Made by a program: the position numbers and the translations under genes | Assembly: GCA_905215125.1 (NCBI GenBank) | Contig: CAJMOV010000063.1 | Coordinates: 1 to 9,055, forward strand | Source of the DNA: an uncultured bacterium | Lineage (GTDB): Bacteria; Bacillota; Clostridia; Oscillospirales; Butyricicoccaceae | Length of the DNA: 9,055 bases | Direction: 5' to 3' | Shown: positions 1 through 7,580 of the stretch, in pieces | Layout of the letters: each line of letters opens with the position of its first letter | Numbering within the stretch: position 1 is the first letter of the stretch | Notes under the pieces: generated by a model | What the model was told of the DNA's origin: nothing | Databases searched by the model: none | The model's input: the letters and a program-made list of their open reading frames with translations, nothing else

Positions 1-50
1 TCGGATTTGATGGAAAAAAATATTTTGTCGATTTAACAAAATTAATAGGC
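1..50. other. AT-rich non-pyrD sequence at the pyrD breakpoint
   Basis: Thirteen of these 50 bases are G or C, against 32 of 50 at 101-150 inside pyrD. PyrD similarity stops between about 45 and 60, so this is the far side of a junction. On the plus strand one frame is open across it (GFDGKKYFVDLTKLIGKT from position 3) and reads like ordinary low-GC coding sequence; another ends with TAA at 34-36. A 7-bp inverted repeat (22-28 with 36-42, loop 29-35) lies here. On the minus strand the repeat is followed by A and then seven T, giving a weak terminator-like shape. The piece is too short to name: it could be the end of an inserted element, a neighbouring gene after rearrangement, or a misassembled contig end. 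Confidence 0.6.
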
Positions 51-392
51 AAAACATGTTTCGGCGTATTCCTCCAGGGCGAAGCCGGAAATATTGGCAA
101 TGACAGGACCGCTGTAAACCTCCCGCAGGCGGGGGATTTCCCGGGCAATGACGGCGTCGACGCCAGGGTTTTGCAGGCCGATAGCGTTGAGCAGCCCGCG
201 GTCACACTCGGCGATGCGGGGCGTCGGGTTGCCGAAGCGCTCATGCAGCGTCGTGCCCTTGAGCGAGATGGCACCCAGCAGGTTGAGATCATAAAACCGC
301 GCCATTTCATAACCGAAGCCAAAGGTGCCGCTGGCCGGCATGACGGGGTTTTTGAGGGTCAGGTTTCCCAGCTTTACGCACAGATCAGGCAT
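42..392 (-). pseudogene. pyrD: Dihydroorotate dehydrogenase B, catalytic subunit PyrD, truncated after about 110 residues
   Basis: PyrD of class 1B oxidises dihydroorotate to orotate on FMN and passes electrons to PyrK. The 116-residue frame starts at ATG 392 with GGGAGGTG at 400-407. It shows the N-terminal half of the barrel: NPVMPASG (15-22), the KGTTLHERFGNPTPR block (45-59, with FMN/substrate Lys45), LLNAIGLQNPG (67-77, with substrate Asn69) and PVIANISG (96-103). After EEYAE (107-111) the family pattern ends and the frame stops at TAA within AT-rich DNA. Family members have about 300-310 residues, so the NISCPN region, the catalytic Cys loop and the C-terminal FMN phosphate site are absent; as it stands it cannot be active. 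The start overlaps the end of pyrK by 8 nt. Identity is firm. Whether the break is biological or an assembly fault cannot be told from this window. Confidence 0.88.
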
Positions 393-407
393 CAAAGCAC
401 ACCTCCC
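385..407 (-). promoter_or_regulatory. Translational coupling site, pyrK stop / pyrD start
   Basis: The pyrD start and pyrK stop share ATGCCTGA (392 down to 385). The Shine-Dalgarno GGGAGGTG (407-400) lies inside the last codons of pyrK, 7 nt before the ATG. A ribosome ending pyrK stops on the pyrD start, so the two subunits of the PyrK-PyrD complex are likely made in step. Confidence 0.75.
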
Positions 408-1125
408 CGGAAAGCAGGACAGGCCCCTCAACGCAGATGCGTTTACTGCCCGTCAACGTCTTGCAGCTGCAACCCATGCAGGCGCCGAAGCCGCAGCCCA
501 TACGCTCTTCAAAGGAAAGCTGGCCTTCCAGCCCCGCTTTGTGCACGGCGCGCAGCATGGGCTCGGGGCCGCAGGCGAAATAATAATCGACATCAAGGGT
601 TTTAAGCACATCGGTGACAAAGCCGCGCGTGCCGGCGCTGCCGTCGTCGGTGGCGACATGCACCTCGCATCCGAGAGAGACAAACTCCCTCTCGTAGAAG
701 ACATCCTCTTTGGCTCGAAAGCCAAGGACGCACTGCACCTGTTGCCCGGCGGCGCGCAGCACCTTGCACAGCCCGTACAGAGGGGGGACCCCGACGCCGC
801 CGCCGATGACGGCGATCCGCCTGCCGGCAGCCGGGGCAATGTCAAAGCCGTTTCCCAGCCCGGTCAGCAGGTCGAGCTTCTCCCCTGCCTGCATCCCCGC
901 CATCTGGGCCGTGCCGCCCCCTACCACCTTGTAGATAAGGACAAGGCCCTTTTCATCCCAGTCGCAGACCGATATGGGACGGCGCAGGTAGCGACCCGTC
1001 AGGGCGATGTTGACAAACTGCCCCGGCCTTTGCACCCAGGATGCGTCCCCTTCCAGGCGCAGACGGTAGACATCGCGCGCGATAGGGGCATTTTCCGCAA
1101 TGGTGTAGACTGCTTGCTGCTGCAT
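385..1125 (-). CDS. pyrK: Dihydroorotate dehydrogenase B, electron transfer subunit PyrK
   Basis: PyrK carries FAD and a [2Fe-2S] cluster and moves electrons from PyrD to NAD+ in the cytosol. It has 246 residues, near the usual 250-260. An N-terminal ferredoxin-reductase-type FAD barrel includes RRPIS (48-52, flavin contact) and an EKGLVLIYKVVGGGT segment. A nucleotide-binding domain follows, with GGGVGVPPLYGL in mid-protein and FACGPEPML near residue 190. The C-terminal cluster motif is complete: Cys211-x4-Cys216-x2-Cys219-x11-Cys231, with extra cysteines at 221 and 243. ATG 1125 is preceded by AGGAGG (1131-1136) 5 nt away, directly behind the carB stop (11-nt gap). It overlaps pyrD by 8 nt. 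The presence of pyrK assigns the adjacent pyrD to class 1B, the NAD-linked type common in Bacillota. Confidence 0.96.
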   Translation of the reverse strand: MQQQAVYTIAENAPIARDVYRLRLEGDASWVQRPGQFVNIALTGRYLRRPISVCDWDEKGLVLIYKVVGGGTAQMAGMQAGEKLDLLTGLGNGFDIAPAAGRRIAVIGGGVGVPPLYGLCKVLRAAGQQVQCVLGFRAKEDVFYEREFVSLGCEVHVATDDGSAGTRGFVTDVLKTLDVDYYFACGPEPMLRAVHKAGLEGQLSFEERMGCGFGACMGCSCKTLTGSKRICVEGPVLLSGEVCFDA

Positions 1126-1136
1126 CCAATCCTCCT

Positions 1137-4100
1137 TTATGCGTCGATGGTGGAGATTCCGATGGTGATTTCCTCCAAAACGTCGAGCAGTACGGCGACA
1201 GTGTCGAGCGAGGTAAACATGGTGACGTTGTTTTCCACCGCCCAGCGGCGGATAAGGAAACCGTCGCGCGTGCCGTCCTGTTCGCCCGTCGTCAGGGTGT
1301 TGATGACATAGGTGACGTGCCCCTGCCGCAGGGTCTGCAAAATCTCGTCGCTGCCCTCGCTGATCTTCTTCTTGGCACGGGTTTTGATGCCGTTTTGCTT
1401 GAGGAAGGCGGCGGTGCCCGCCGTCGCTTCAATATTAAAGCCCAGGTCGTAGAACCGGCGGATGAGGGGCAGGGCGCGCTTTTTGTCGTCATCGGCAATG
1501 GTGACAAAGACGGTGCCGTAGTTTTCCACCCGCAGCCCGGACGCCTTGAGGGCCTTGTACAGGGCGCGGTTTAAGGTGTTGTCATACCCGATGGCCTCGC
1601 CCGTCGACTTCATTTCCGGGGACAGATAGGCGTCGGCGCCGCGGATCTTGGAGAAGGAGAAGACAGGCGCCTTGACGTACCAGCGCTTCTTTTCCGGGGC
1701 GGTGCCGGTGCCATAGCCCTGCATTTTCAGCGTCTGCCCCAGGGCGATTTTAGTGGCGATATTGGCCAGGGGTACCCCTGTCGTTTTGGAAATGAACGGC
1801 ACGGTGCGGCTGGAACGGGGGTTGACCTCGATGACGTAGACCTTTTCCTTCTCGTCGACGATAAACTGGATGTTAAAGGGCCCTTCGATGCCGATGCCCA
1901 GCCCCAGACGGACGGTGTAATCGACAATGGTGTCCTTGACCTTTTGGCTGACCGAGAAGGGAGGATAGACGCTGATGGAGTCGCCCGAATGGACGCCGGT
2001 GTGCTCGACGTGCTCCATGATGCCGGGGATAAAGACGTCGGTGACGTCGCAGACGGCGTCGACCTCCAGCTCCTTGCCGGAAATATAGCGGTCGACCAGA
2101 ACGGGCTGATCTTCGCTGACCAGGACAGCCCCCTTGAGGTAGCGGCGCAGGCCGTCGTCGTCATGGACAATCTGCATGGCGCGGCCGCCCAGGACGTAGG
2201 AGGGCCGGACCAGCACGGGGTAACCGATGCGGTTGGCCACGCGGATGCCCTCCTCAATGTCGGTGACGGCCTCTCCCTCCGGCTGGGGGATGCCCAGGTG
2301 GGCCATGGTCTTTTCAAAGCTGTCGCGGTTTTCCGCCCGCTCGATGGCCTGCACGCCGGTGCCGATAATGGGAACGCCCAGGCGGCTGAGACGGTCGGCC
2401 AGGTTGATGGCCGTCTGTCCGCCCAGCGAGACGATGACGCCGTAGGGCTTTTCCAGCTCGATGACGTTCATAACATCCTCAACGCACAGCGGCTCAAAGT
2501 ACAGCTTGTCCGAAACAGTGTAGTCGGTCGATACCGTTTCAGGGTTGTTGTTGATGATAATGGCCTCGTATCCCGCCTGACGGATGGCCCAGATGGCGTG
2601 AACGGTCGAGTAATCAAACTCGACGCCCTGGCCGATGCGGATAGGCCCGGCGCCCAGGACGATGACCTTCTTTTTATCTGACACGACAGATTCGTTTTCC
2701 GTCTCATAGGTCGAATAGAAATAGGGTACATAAGAATCAAATTCGCTGGCGCAGGTATCGATCATTTTATAAACCGGCATGATGCTGTTTTCACGGCGCA
2801 GGCGGAAGATGTCGTCGGCCCTCTGCCCCCAGAAGTGCCCGATGATTTCATCAGACAGGCCCATGCGCTTGGCGCGGTACAAAACATCCAGATCGCCGGG
2901 TGCCGCCTGCTTGACCTCGCGCTCCATCAGGATGATATTGCGGATTTTGTCGATAAAGAAGAAGTCGATGCGGGTCTTTTCGCAGATGAGGATGGGGTCG
3001 ATGTCGCGCCGCAAAAGCTCGGCGATGGCGTACAGCCGCTCGTCGGTCGGATGCTCGATGTTTTTCAGCAGATCCTCCACGCTCATGTCGTCGAACTTCC
3101 TGAGCCAGATGTGGCTGACGCCCGCTTCCAGCGAACGCACTGCCTTGAGCAGGCTCTCTTCCATGGTGCGGCCGATAGCCATGACCTCGCCCGTCGCCTT
3201 CATCTGGGTGGACAGCTCGCGCGAGGCGGTGTCAAACTTGTCAAAGGGGAAGCGCGCCACCTTGGTGACAATATAGTCAAGCGCCGGCTCAAAGCTGGCG
3301 GGGGTGTTGGCCAGCTTGATTTCGTCGAGCGTCAGCCCGACGGAAATGAGGGCGGAGACGCGCGCGATGGGGAATCCGCTGGCCTTGGACGCCAGCGCCG
3401 ACGAGCGGGAGACGCGGGGGTTGACCTCGATAACGTAGTAGACAAAGGAGCTGGGATCTAGCGCAAACTGCACGTTGCAGCCCCCTTCGATGCCCAGGGC
3501 GCGGATGAGACGCAGCGCCGCGTCGCGCAGCATGTGAAACTCCTTATTGGTCAGGGTCTGAGACGGGGCGACGACTATGCTGTCGCCAGTGTGGATGCCC
3601 ACCGGGTCGACGTTTTCCATGCAGCAGATGGCGATGGCGGTGTCGTTTTTGTCCCGCATGACCTCAAACTCAATTTCTTTATAGCCCTTGATGGACTTTT
3701 CCACCAGCACCTGGCCGACAGGGGACAGGCTGAGGGCGTTTTTGGCCAGCTCCTTCAGCTCCTCGTCATTGTCGGCAAAGCCGCCGCCCGTGCCGCCCAG
3801 GGTGAAAGCGGGCCGCAGCACGACGGGGTAACCGATGTCATGGGCCTCGCCCAGCGCGTCCTCAACGCTGTGGGCGATGGCTGAAGGCAGACAGGGCTCA
3901 CCAATGCGCTCGCACATCCTTTTGAACAGCTCACGATCCTCGGCCTGCTCGATGGATTCAAAGCCGGTGCCCAGGATTTCGCACTGACATTCGCGCAGGA
4001 TGCCCTTCTGGGCCAGCTGCATGGCCAGATTGAGACCCGTCTGCCCGCCCAGCGTCGGCACAATGGCGTCGGGGCGCTCCTTGCGGATAATCTTGGCGAC

Positions 4101-4319
4101 GTATTCCAGCGTCAGCGGCTCCATGTAAACCTTGTCGGCGATATGGGTGTCGGTCATGATGGTCGCGGGGTTGGAATTGACCAGGATGACGGTATAGCCC
4201 TGCTCCTTCAGGGCCAGGCAGGCCTGGGTGCCCGAATAGTCAAACTCGGCCGCCTGGCCGATGACGATGGGCCCCGAGCCGATGACCAGAATTTTTTTCA
4301 AATCCTCTCTCTTAGGCAT
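1137..4319 (-). CDS. carB: Carbamoyl-phosphate synthase large subunit CarB
   Basis: CarB makes carbamoyl phosphate from bicarbonate, two ATP and ammonia channelled from CarA, feeding pyrimidine (and possibly arginine) synthesis. The 1060-residue product is full length with both homologous halves. The first half has GSGPIVIGQAAEFDYSG (14-30), an ATP-grasp domain with LGGTGGG (174-180) and the metal/ATP site EVNPR (298-302). The second half has GAGPIRIGQGVEFDYS (557-571), SYVLGGRAM (707-715) and EVNPRSSR (831-838). The C-terminal MGS-type allosteric domain (about 930-1060) keeps TAGTAAFL (966-973) and INTLTTG (1006-1012), the region where UMP or other effectors bind in relatives. ATG 4319 was chosen over an in-frame upstream start at 4430 because homology begins at MPKRED and GGGAGGTG lies 6 nt before it; the upstream extension would sit inside carA. 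No frameshift or missing motif was seen. Confidence 0.97.
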   Translation of the reverse strand: MPKREDLKKILVIGSGPIVIGQAAEFDYSGTQACLALKEQGYTVILVNSNPATIMTDTHIADKVYMEPLTLEYVAKIIRKERPDAIVPTLGGQTGLNLAMQLAQKGILRECQCEILGTGFESIEQAEDRELFKRMCERIGEPCLPSAIAHSVEDALGEAHDIGYPVVLRPAFTLGGTGGGFADNDEELKELAKNALSLSPVGQVLVEKSIKGYKEIEFEVMRDKNDTAIAICCMENVDPVGIHTGDSIVVAPSQTLTNKEFHMLRDAALRLIRALGIEGGCNVQFALDPSSFVYYVIEVNPRVSRSSALASKASGFPIARVSALISVGLTLDEIKLANTPASFEPALDYIVTKVARFPFDKFDTASRELSTQMKATGEVMAIGRTMEESLLKAVRSLEAGVSHIWLRKFDDMSVEDLLKNIEHPTDERLYAIAELLRRDIDPILICEKTRIDFFFIDKIRNIILMEREVKQAAPGDLDVLYRAKRMGLSDEIIGHFWGQRADDIFRLRRENSIMPVYKMIDTCASEFDSYVPYFYSTYETENESVVSDKKKVIVLGAGPIRIGQGVEFDYSTVHAIWAIRQAGYEAIIINNNPETVSTDYTVSDKLYFEPLCVEDVMNVIELEKPYGVIVSLGGQTAINLADRLSRLGVPIIGTGVQAIERAENRDSFEKTMAHLGIPQPEGEAVTDIEEGIRVANRIGYPVLVRPSYVLGGRAMQIVHDDDGLRRYLKGAVLVSEDQPVLVDRYISGKELEVDAVCDVTDVFIPGIMEHVEHTGVHSGDSISVYPPFSVSQKVKDTIVDYTVRLGLGIGIEGPFNIQFIVDEKEKVYVIEVNPRSSRTVPFISKTTGVPLANIATKIALGQTLKMQGYGTGTAPEKKRWYVKAPVFSFSKIRGADAYLSPEMKSTGEAIGYDNTLNRALYKALKASGLRVENYGTVFVTIADDDKKRALPLIRRFYDLGFNIEATAGTAAFLKQNGIKTRAKKKISEGSDEILQTLRQGHVTYVINTLTTGEQDGTRDGFLIRRWAVENNVTMFTSLDTVAVLLDVLEEITIGISTIDA

Positions 4320-4333
4320 GGTAGGCACCTCCC
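4312..4333 (-). promoter_or_regulatory. Translational coupling site, carA stop / carB start
   Basis: The carB start and carA stop share ATGCCTAA (4319 down to 4312). The Shine-Dalgarno GGGAGGTG (4333-4326) is read in carA as part of its last Gly-Gly codons and lies 6 nt before the carB ATG. This is expected to couple synthesis of the two subunits of the 1:1 CarA-CarB complex. The layout nearly duplicates the pyrK/pyrD junction. Confidence 0.78.
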
Positions 4334-5421
4334 TGCGCTTTGCTCTCTTCCATATTTCTGATAAACCAGCCGAACAGATACCCGCTGTCCTGCGGGCCGG
4401 GACAGCTTTCCGGGTGATACTGCACGGCAAAAATGCGCTCCCTTTCGCAGCGAACCCCCTCGGCCGTGCCGTCGAGCAGGTTGATGTGGGTCAGCTCGAG
4501 CGGGGTACTCTCCAGGCTGCCGGCGTCGATGGCGTAGGAATGGTTCTGGGCGGTGATTTCCACCTTGCCCGACAGCAGGTTGCGAACAGGGTGGTTACCG
4601 CCGCGGTGGCCGAACTTCATCTTGAAGGCCCTGGCGCCGTTGGCCAGGCAGACAGCCTGATACCCCAGGCAGATGCCGAAGATGGGCAGACGGCCCTGAA
4701 GCTGCCGCACCAGCTTGATAACCTGCGGGATGTCCTCCGGGTTGCCCGGGCCGTTGGAGAGGAACAGCCCGTCGGGCCGCAGGGCCAGGATGGTCTCGGC
4801 CGGCGTGTCATAGGGCACGATGGTGACGTTGCATTTGCAGTTATTCAGGCTGCGGATGATGCTGTGCTTGATGCCGCAGTCGACGGCGACGACGTTGTAG
4901 CGCGGGTTGGACGTGCGGCTGTACCACGTTTTTTTGCAAGAGACGCGGCGCACATGGTCGCGCATAGGCGCTTCCGCGCGCAGGCGCTCAAGCGCCTGTT
5001 CGACGGGCAGGTCTGCGTCGGTGATGATGGCGCGCATGCTGCCCTGATCGCGAATCATGCGGGTGATCATCCGGGTATCGACCCCCTGGATGCCGGGGAT
5101 GCCGCTTTCCTCCATCTGGTCGCTCAGCGTCTGGGTGTAGCGGTAGTTGGAAGGGTTGTCGTTGTACTCGCGCACGATGAAGCCGCCGATGTTGGGCGTC
5201 TTGGTCTCAAAGTCCTCGTCGGTCAGGCCGTAGCTGCCGATGATGGGATAGGTCATACAGACCATCTGCCCGCAGCAGGACGGGTCGGACAGGATTTCCT
5301 GATACCCGACCATGGCTGTGCTGAATACCAGCTCGGCCGTGCGCTCGACATCGGCGCCAAAGCCCTGGCCGACAAAGCGTGCGCCGTTTTCACAGACCAA
5401 CTGTTTCTTTGTTTGCTTCAT
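4312..5421 (-). CDS. carA: Carbamoyl-phosphate synthase small subunit CarA (glutaminase)
   Basis: CarA hydrolyses glutamine and delivers ammonia to CarB. The 369-residue product has the CPSase small-subunit N-domain, including STAMVGYQEILSDPS (34-48) and YPIIGSYG (58-65). A class I glutamine amidotransferase domain follows: LSNGPGNPED (221-230), nucleophile Cys251 in GICLGYQ, KMKFGHRGGNHPV (267-279), and His336/Glu338 in QYHPE. The residue after GICLG is Tyr255, where His or Asn is more usual; the triad is intact. ATG 5421 is preferred over the in-frame GTG 5430, since GGGAG at 5430-5434 leaves 8 nt to the ATG but overlaps the GTG. The pyrC stop is 12 nt upstream and the end overlaps carB by 8 nt. 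Lying inside the pyr operon suggests a pyrimidine role, though a shared arginine supply is possible. Confidence 0.96.
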   Translation of the reverse strand: MKQTKKQLVCENGARFVGQGFGADVERTAELVFSTAMVGYQEILSDPSCCGQMVCMTYPIIGSYGLTDEDFETKTPNIGGFIVREYNDNPSNYRYTQTLSDQMEESGIPGIQGVDTRMITRMIRDQGSMRAIITDADLPVEQALERLRAEAPMRDHVRRVSCKKTWYSRTSNPRYNVVAVDCGIKHSIIRSLNNCKCNVTIVPYDTPAETILALRPDGLFLSNGPGNPEDIPQVIKLVRQLQGRLPIFGICLGYQAVCLANGARAFKMKFGHRGGNHPVRNLLSGKVEITAQNHSYAIDAGSLESTPLELTHINLLDGTAEGVRCERERIFAVQYHPESCPGPQDSGYLFGWFIRNMEESKAQGGAYHA

Positions 5422-5433
5422 TCTTCCCACTCC

Positions 5434-6663
5434 CTATTTTCGGATCAATCCGTTGCTGTTCATATAAATCACCTGCCCGCCGCGTATGGTGGCAATCACG
5501 CGGCCGCGCAGCGTCCGCCCGGCAAAGGGGGTGCTGCGGCCCTTGGTGGCAAAGCTGTCGGGGTCGACGCGCCACTCCGCGTCCCAGTCGACCAGCGTCC
5601 AGTCGCCCGGATCTGCCGGCCGGCGCAGGATGGCGCGGGGCTTGTCCCCCAAAAGGGCAAGCAGCCTTTCCGGCCCGATTTTATCCCCCAGCGCCGTACG
5701 CGCGGCGGCAAAGGCCGTCTCCAGCCCAACGATGCCCATAGCGCTGCCGTACAGGCCGCGGGACTTTTCCTCTGCCGTATGGGGGGCATGATCAGTGGCG
5801 ATGCAGTCAATCGAGCCGTTGCAAACGCCGGCGATAAGGGCCTCGCGATCCTCTATTGAGCGCAGCGGGGGATTCATCTTATATTTGCCGTCGTCGCAGT
5901 CAATATCCTGCTCGCTGAAAAACAGGTGGTGGGGCGTCACCTCGCAAGTGACGGGCAGGCCCCTTTCTTTGGCCCTGCGCACCAGCTCGACGCTTTGCGC
6001 CGTTGAGATGTGACAGACGTGGTAACGGCAGCCGGTCCTTTCCACCAGGGCGATGTCGCGCTCAATCTGCTTCCATTCCGATTCATTCGATATCGAAGGC
6101 AGGCCGTATTTTTTCCCGCAGCCGGTTGAGACGCAGCCGCCGGGTACGAGCAGGGAATCATCTTCACAATGAGCGGCAATCATCAGCCTTGCGCCGCAGG
6201 CGCGGACCATGGCCGCTTCCATGACGCCGCCATATTGCACGCCGCTGCCGTCGTCCGACAGGCCGGCGACACGGGAAAGATCGTCCGGCAGGGCCGCCGG
6301 CCTTTCTCCTGCCCGTCCCTCAGTGATGCTCAGGTAAGGCAGAACCTCAACCGCCGCGTCGCGATCGATGATGTCCAGCTGCGCGCGCAGCCCTTCCTCG
6401 CCGTCGGGTACCGGGCTGACGTTGGGCATGGCGCAAATGGTGGTAAAACCGCCGCGGGCCGCCGCAAGCGTGCCGCTTTTCACCGTCTCCTTCTGTGAAA
6501 AGCCCGGCTCGCGCAGATGGACATGCAGGTCACAGAAGGCGGGCGCAAGTATCAGGCCGTGTCCGTCGAGCTCCGTTTCCTGCCCCGGGCCGTCGATGCG
6601 TATATCCTCCTGCCACAGCTTGTCCCCGCGCAGGACGCGGGCCCCCCGTACCAGCACCGCCAT
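5434..6663 (-). CDS. pyrC: Dihydroorotase PyrC (type I)
   Basis: This zinc-dependent amidohydrolase closes carbamoyl aspartate to dihydroorotate. At 409 residues it has a typical length for the bacterial type I form. The metal and catalytic residues are present in order: His47 and His49 in DLHVHLREPG (45-54), Asp137/Asp138 in LSDDG, His165 in AAHCED, His218 in HVCHIST, and catalytic Asp291 in ATDHAPHT. CEVTPHHLFF (240-249), NPPLR (264-268) and the C-terminal KGRSTPFAGRTLRGRV strand pattern are also family signatures. The long DLHVHLREPG form and the SDDG loop set it apart from the shorter E. coli type II enzyme. ATG 6663 lies 3 nt after the pyrB stop, with GGAGGG (6671-6676) 7 nt upstream inside the pyrB tail. 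Type I dihydroorotases sometimes assemble with aspartate transcarbamoylase; the tight pyrB-pyrC spacing fits that but does not prove it. Confidence 0.97.
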   Translation of the reverse strand: MAVLVRGARVLRGDKLWQEDIRIDGPGQETELDGHGLILAPAFCDLHVHLREPGFSQKETVKSGTLAAARGGFTTICAMPNVSPVPDGEEGLRAQLDIIDRDAAVEVLPYLSITEGRAGERPAALPDDLSRVAGLSDDGSGVQYGGVMEAAMVRACGARLMIAAHCEDDSLLVPGGCVSTGCGKKYGLPSISNESEWKQIERDIALVERTGCRYHVCHISTAQSVELVRRAKERGLPVTCEVTPHHLFFSEQDIDCDDGKYKMNPPLRSIEDREALIAGVCNGSIDCIATDHAPHTAEEKSRGLYGSAMGIVGLETAFAAARTALGDKIGPERLLALLGDKPRAILRRPADPGDWTLVDWDAEWRVDPDSFATKGRSTPFAGRTLRGRVIATIRGGQVIYMNSNGLIRK

Positions 6664-6666
6664 CGC

Positions 6667-7539
6667 TTAGCCCTCCAGGCTGCGGCAGATGGCCGACATG
6701 CGGACAAAGACGCCGTTTTCCATCTGCTTGAAGATGCGGGAACGGGGATGCTCGACAACGGCGTCGGCGATTTCCACATTGCGGTTAAAGGGGGCAGGGT
6801 GCATGATGATGGCCCCCTGCTTCATGCTCTCGGCGCGCGCTTCGGTCAGGCCGTAGCTGCGCAGATATTCGGCCGCCGTCATTTCTCCGTCTTTTTCATG
6901 CCGCTCGAACTGGATGCGCAGCATCATGACGACGTCGCTCTCGCGCACCGCTTTTTCAAACTCGACAAACCGCAGGCCCTCTTCCATATATTCTTCCGGG
7001 CCTGAAACGCAGACGTCCATCCCCATGCGCTGCATTACCTCGTAATTGGTGTGAGCGACGCGGGAGTGACGGATATCTCCGATGATGGCAACCCTGACGC
7101 CGTCAAACCCGCCGAACTCCTGCTGGATGGTCAGAAGGTCGAGCAGCGACTGCGTCGGATGATCCCCCGTTCCATCCCCACCGCTGATGACGGGGGTGTC
7201 GATGTGGCCCAAAAGCTCATCATAATAGCGGGTATGGGCACGGATGACAAGCAGGTCGGGGTGGAAACAGTCAAACACCTTGATGGTATCGTAAAAGGTT
7301 TCCTTTTTGGCCAGGGACGAAGATTCAGGATTAAAAGAAATGACCCGCAACCCCAGCTTTTCTTCGGCGATCTGAAAGCTGTATTGTGTGCGAGTCGACG
7401 GCTCAAAAAACAAATTACATGCAATACGGTTGGCAAAAGAGGGAACGGCGGCCCCATCCCGGAAGCTCTGCGCGACGCTGAGGATGCGTCTGATCTCCCC
7501 GGTTTCCAATTCCTTCAGGCTAAGCAGGTTTTTCAGCAT
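6667..7539 (-). CDS. pyrB: Aspartate carbamoyltransferase catalytic subunit PyrB
   Basis: PyrB condenses carbamoyl phosphate with aspartate, the committed step of pyrimidine synthesis. The 290-residue product is complete but a little short (relatives have about 300-311). Seen motifs are FFEPSTRT (44-51, carbamoyl phosphate loop), SSSLAKKET (73-81, with the neighbour-subunit Ser/Lys), GDHPTQSLLDL (125-135, catalytic His127), GDIRHSRVAHTN (154-165), LRIQFER, and HPAPFNRNVEI near the C-terminus (aspartate side). Two departures from the usual pattern: the VIRH element reads VIRAH (98-102), and NAGDGxxQHPTQ reads SGGDGTGDHPTQ. ATG 7539 has AGGGAGG at 7544-7550. An upstream in-frame TTG at 7590 is rejected because it gives a basic, non-homologous extension running back to about the transcription start. 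It is first in the operon, and no pyrI regulatory subunit follows. Confidence 0.95.
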   Translation of the reverse strand: MLKNLLSLKELETGEIRRILSVAQSFRDGAAVPSFANRIACNLFFEPSTRTQYSFQIAEEKLGLRVISFNPESSSLAKKETFYDTIKVFDCFHPDLLVIRAHTRYYDELLGHIDTPVISGGDGTGDHPTQSLLDLLTIQQEFGGFDGVRVAIIGDIRHSRVAHTNYEVMQRMGMDVCVSGPEEYMEEGLRFVEFEKAVRESDVVMMLRIQFERHEKDGEMTAAEYLRSYGLTEARAESMKQGAIIMHPAPFNRNVEIADAVVEHPRSRIFKQMENGVFVRMSAICRSLEG

Positions 7540-7560
7540 AAGTCCTCCCTTTCCTTTTTT

Positions 7561-7580
7561 ACCGCGGCTACGCCGCCGGT
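7561..7580 (-). promoter_or_regulatory. GC-rich hairpin in the pyrB leader
   Basis: In the leader RNA, 7561-7564 pairs with 7577-7580 and 7565-7568 with 7572-7575. That gives eight GC-dominated pairs with one bulged base (7576) and a 3-nt loop. In the pyrB direction it is followed by an A-rich run and then the Shine-Dalgarno, not by T, so it is not an intrinsic terminator. It could protect the 5' end, modulate initiation at pyrB, or slow polymerase. No PyrR-type anti-antiterminator sequence or competing terminator fold was seen. Confidence 0.5.

Noticed and set aside
52..61. Palindrome AAACATGTTT at the pyrD break as a site-specific recombination target
   Set aside because: Ten symmetric bases at an AT-rich junction are easily due to chance, and no recombinase gene or second copy is visible in the window.
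325..1311. A 328-codon plus-strand frame opposite pyrD, pyrK and the carB end
   Set aside because: It is a shadow of GC-rich coding sequence that crosses three real gene boundaries and has no recognisable motif.
4320..4430. A longer CarB N-terminus starting at 4430
   Set aside because: The extra 37 residues are non-homologous and lie inside carA; the ATG at 4319 has a strong Shine-Dalgarno.
4261..5859. A 532-codon open frame on the plus strand antisense to carB start, carA and pyrC
   Set aside because: It lies opposite intact, well-recognised genes. Its residues are the usual Ala/Gly/Asp/Val-rich product of reading GC-rich codons backwards, and it has no Shine-Dalgarno or family signature.
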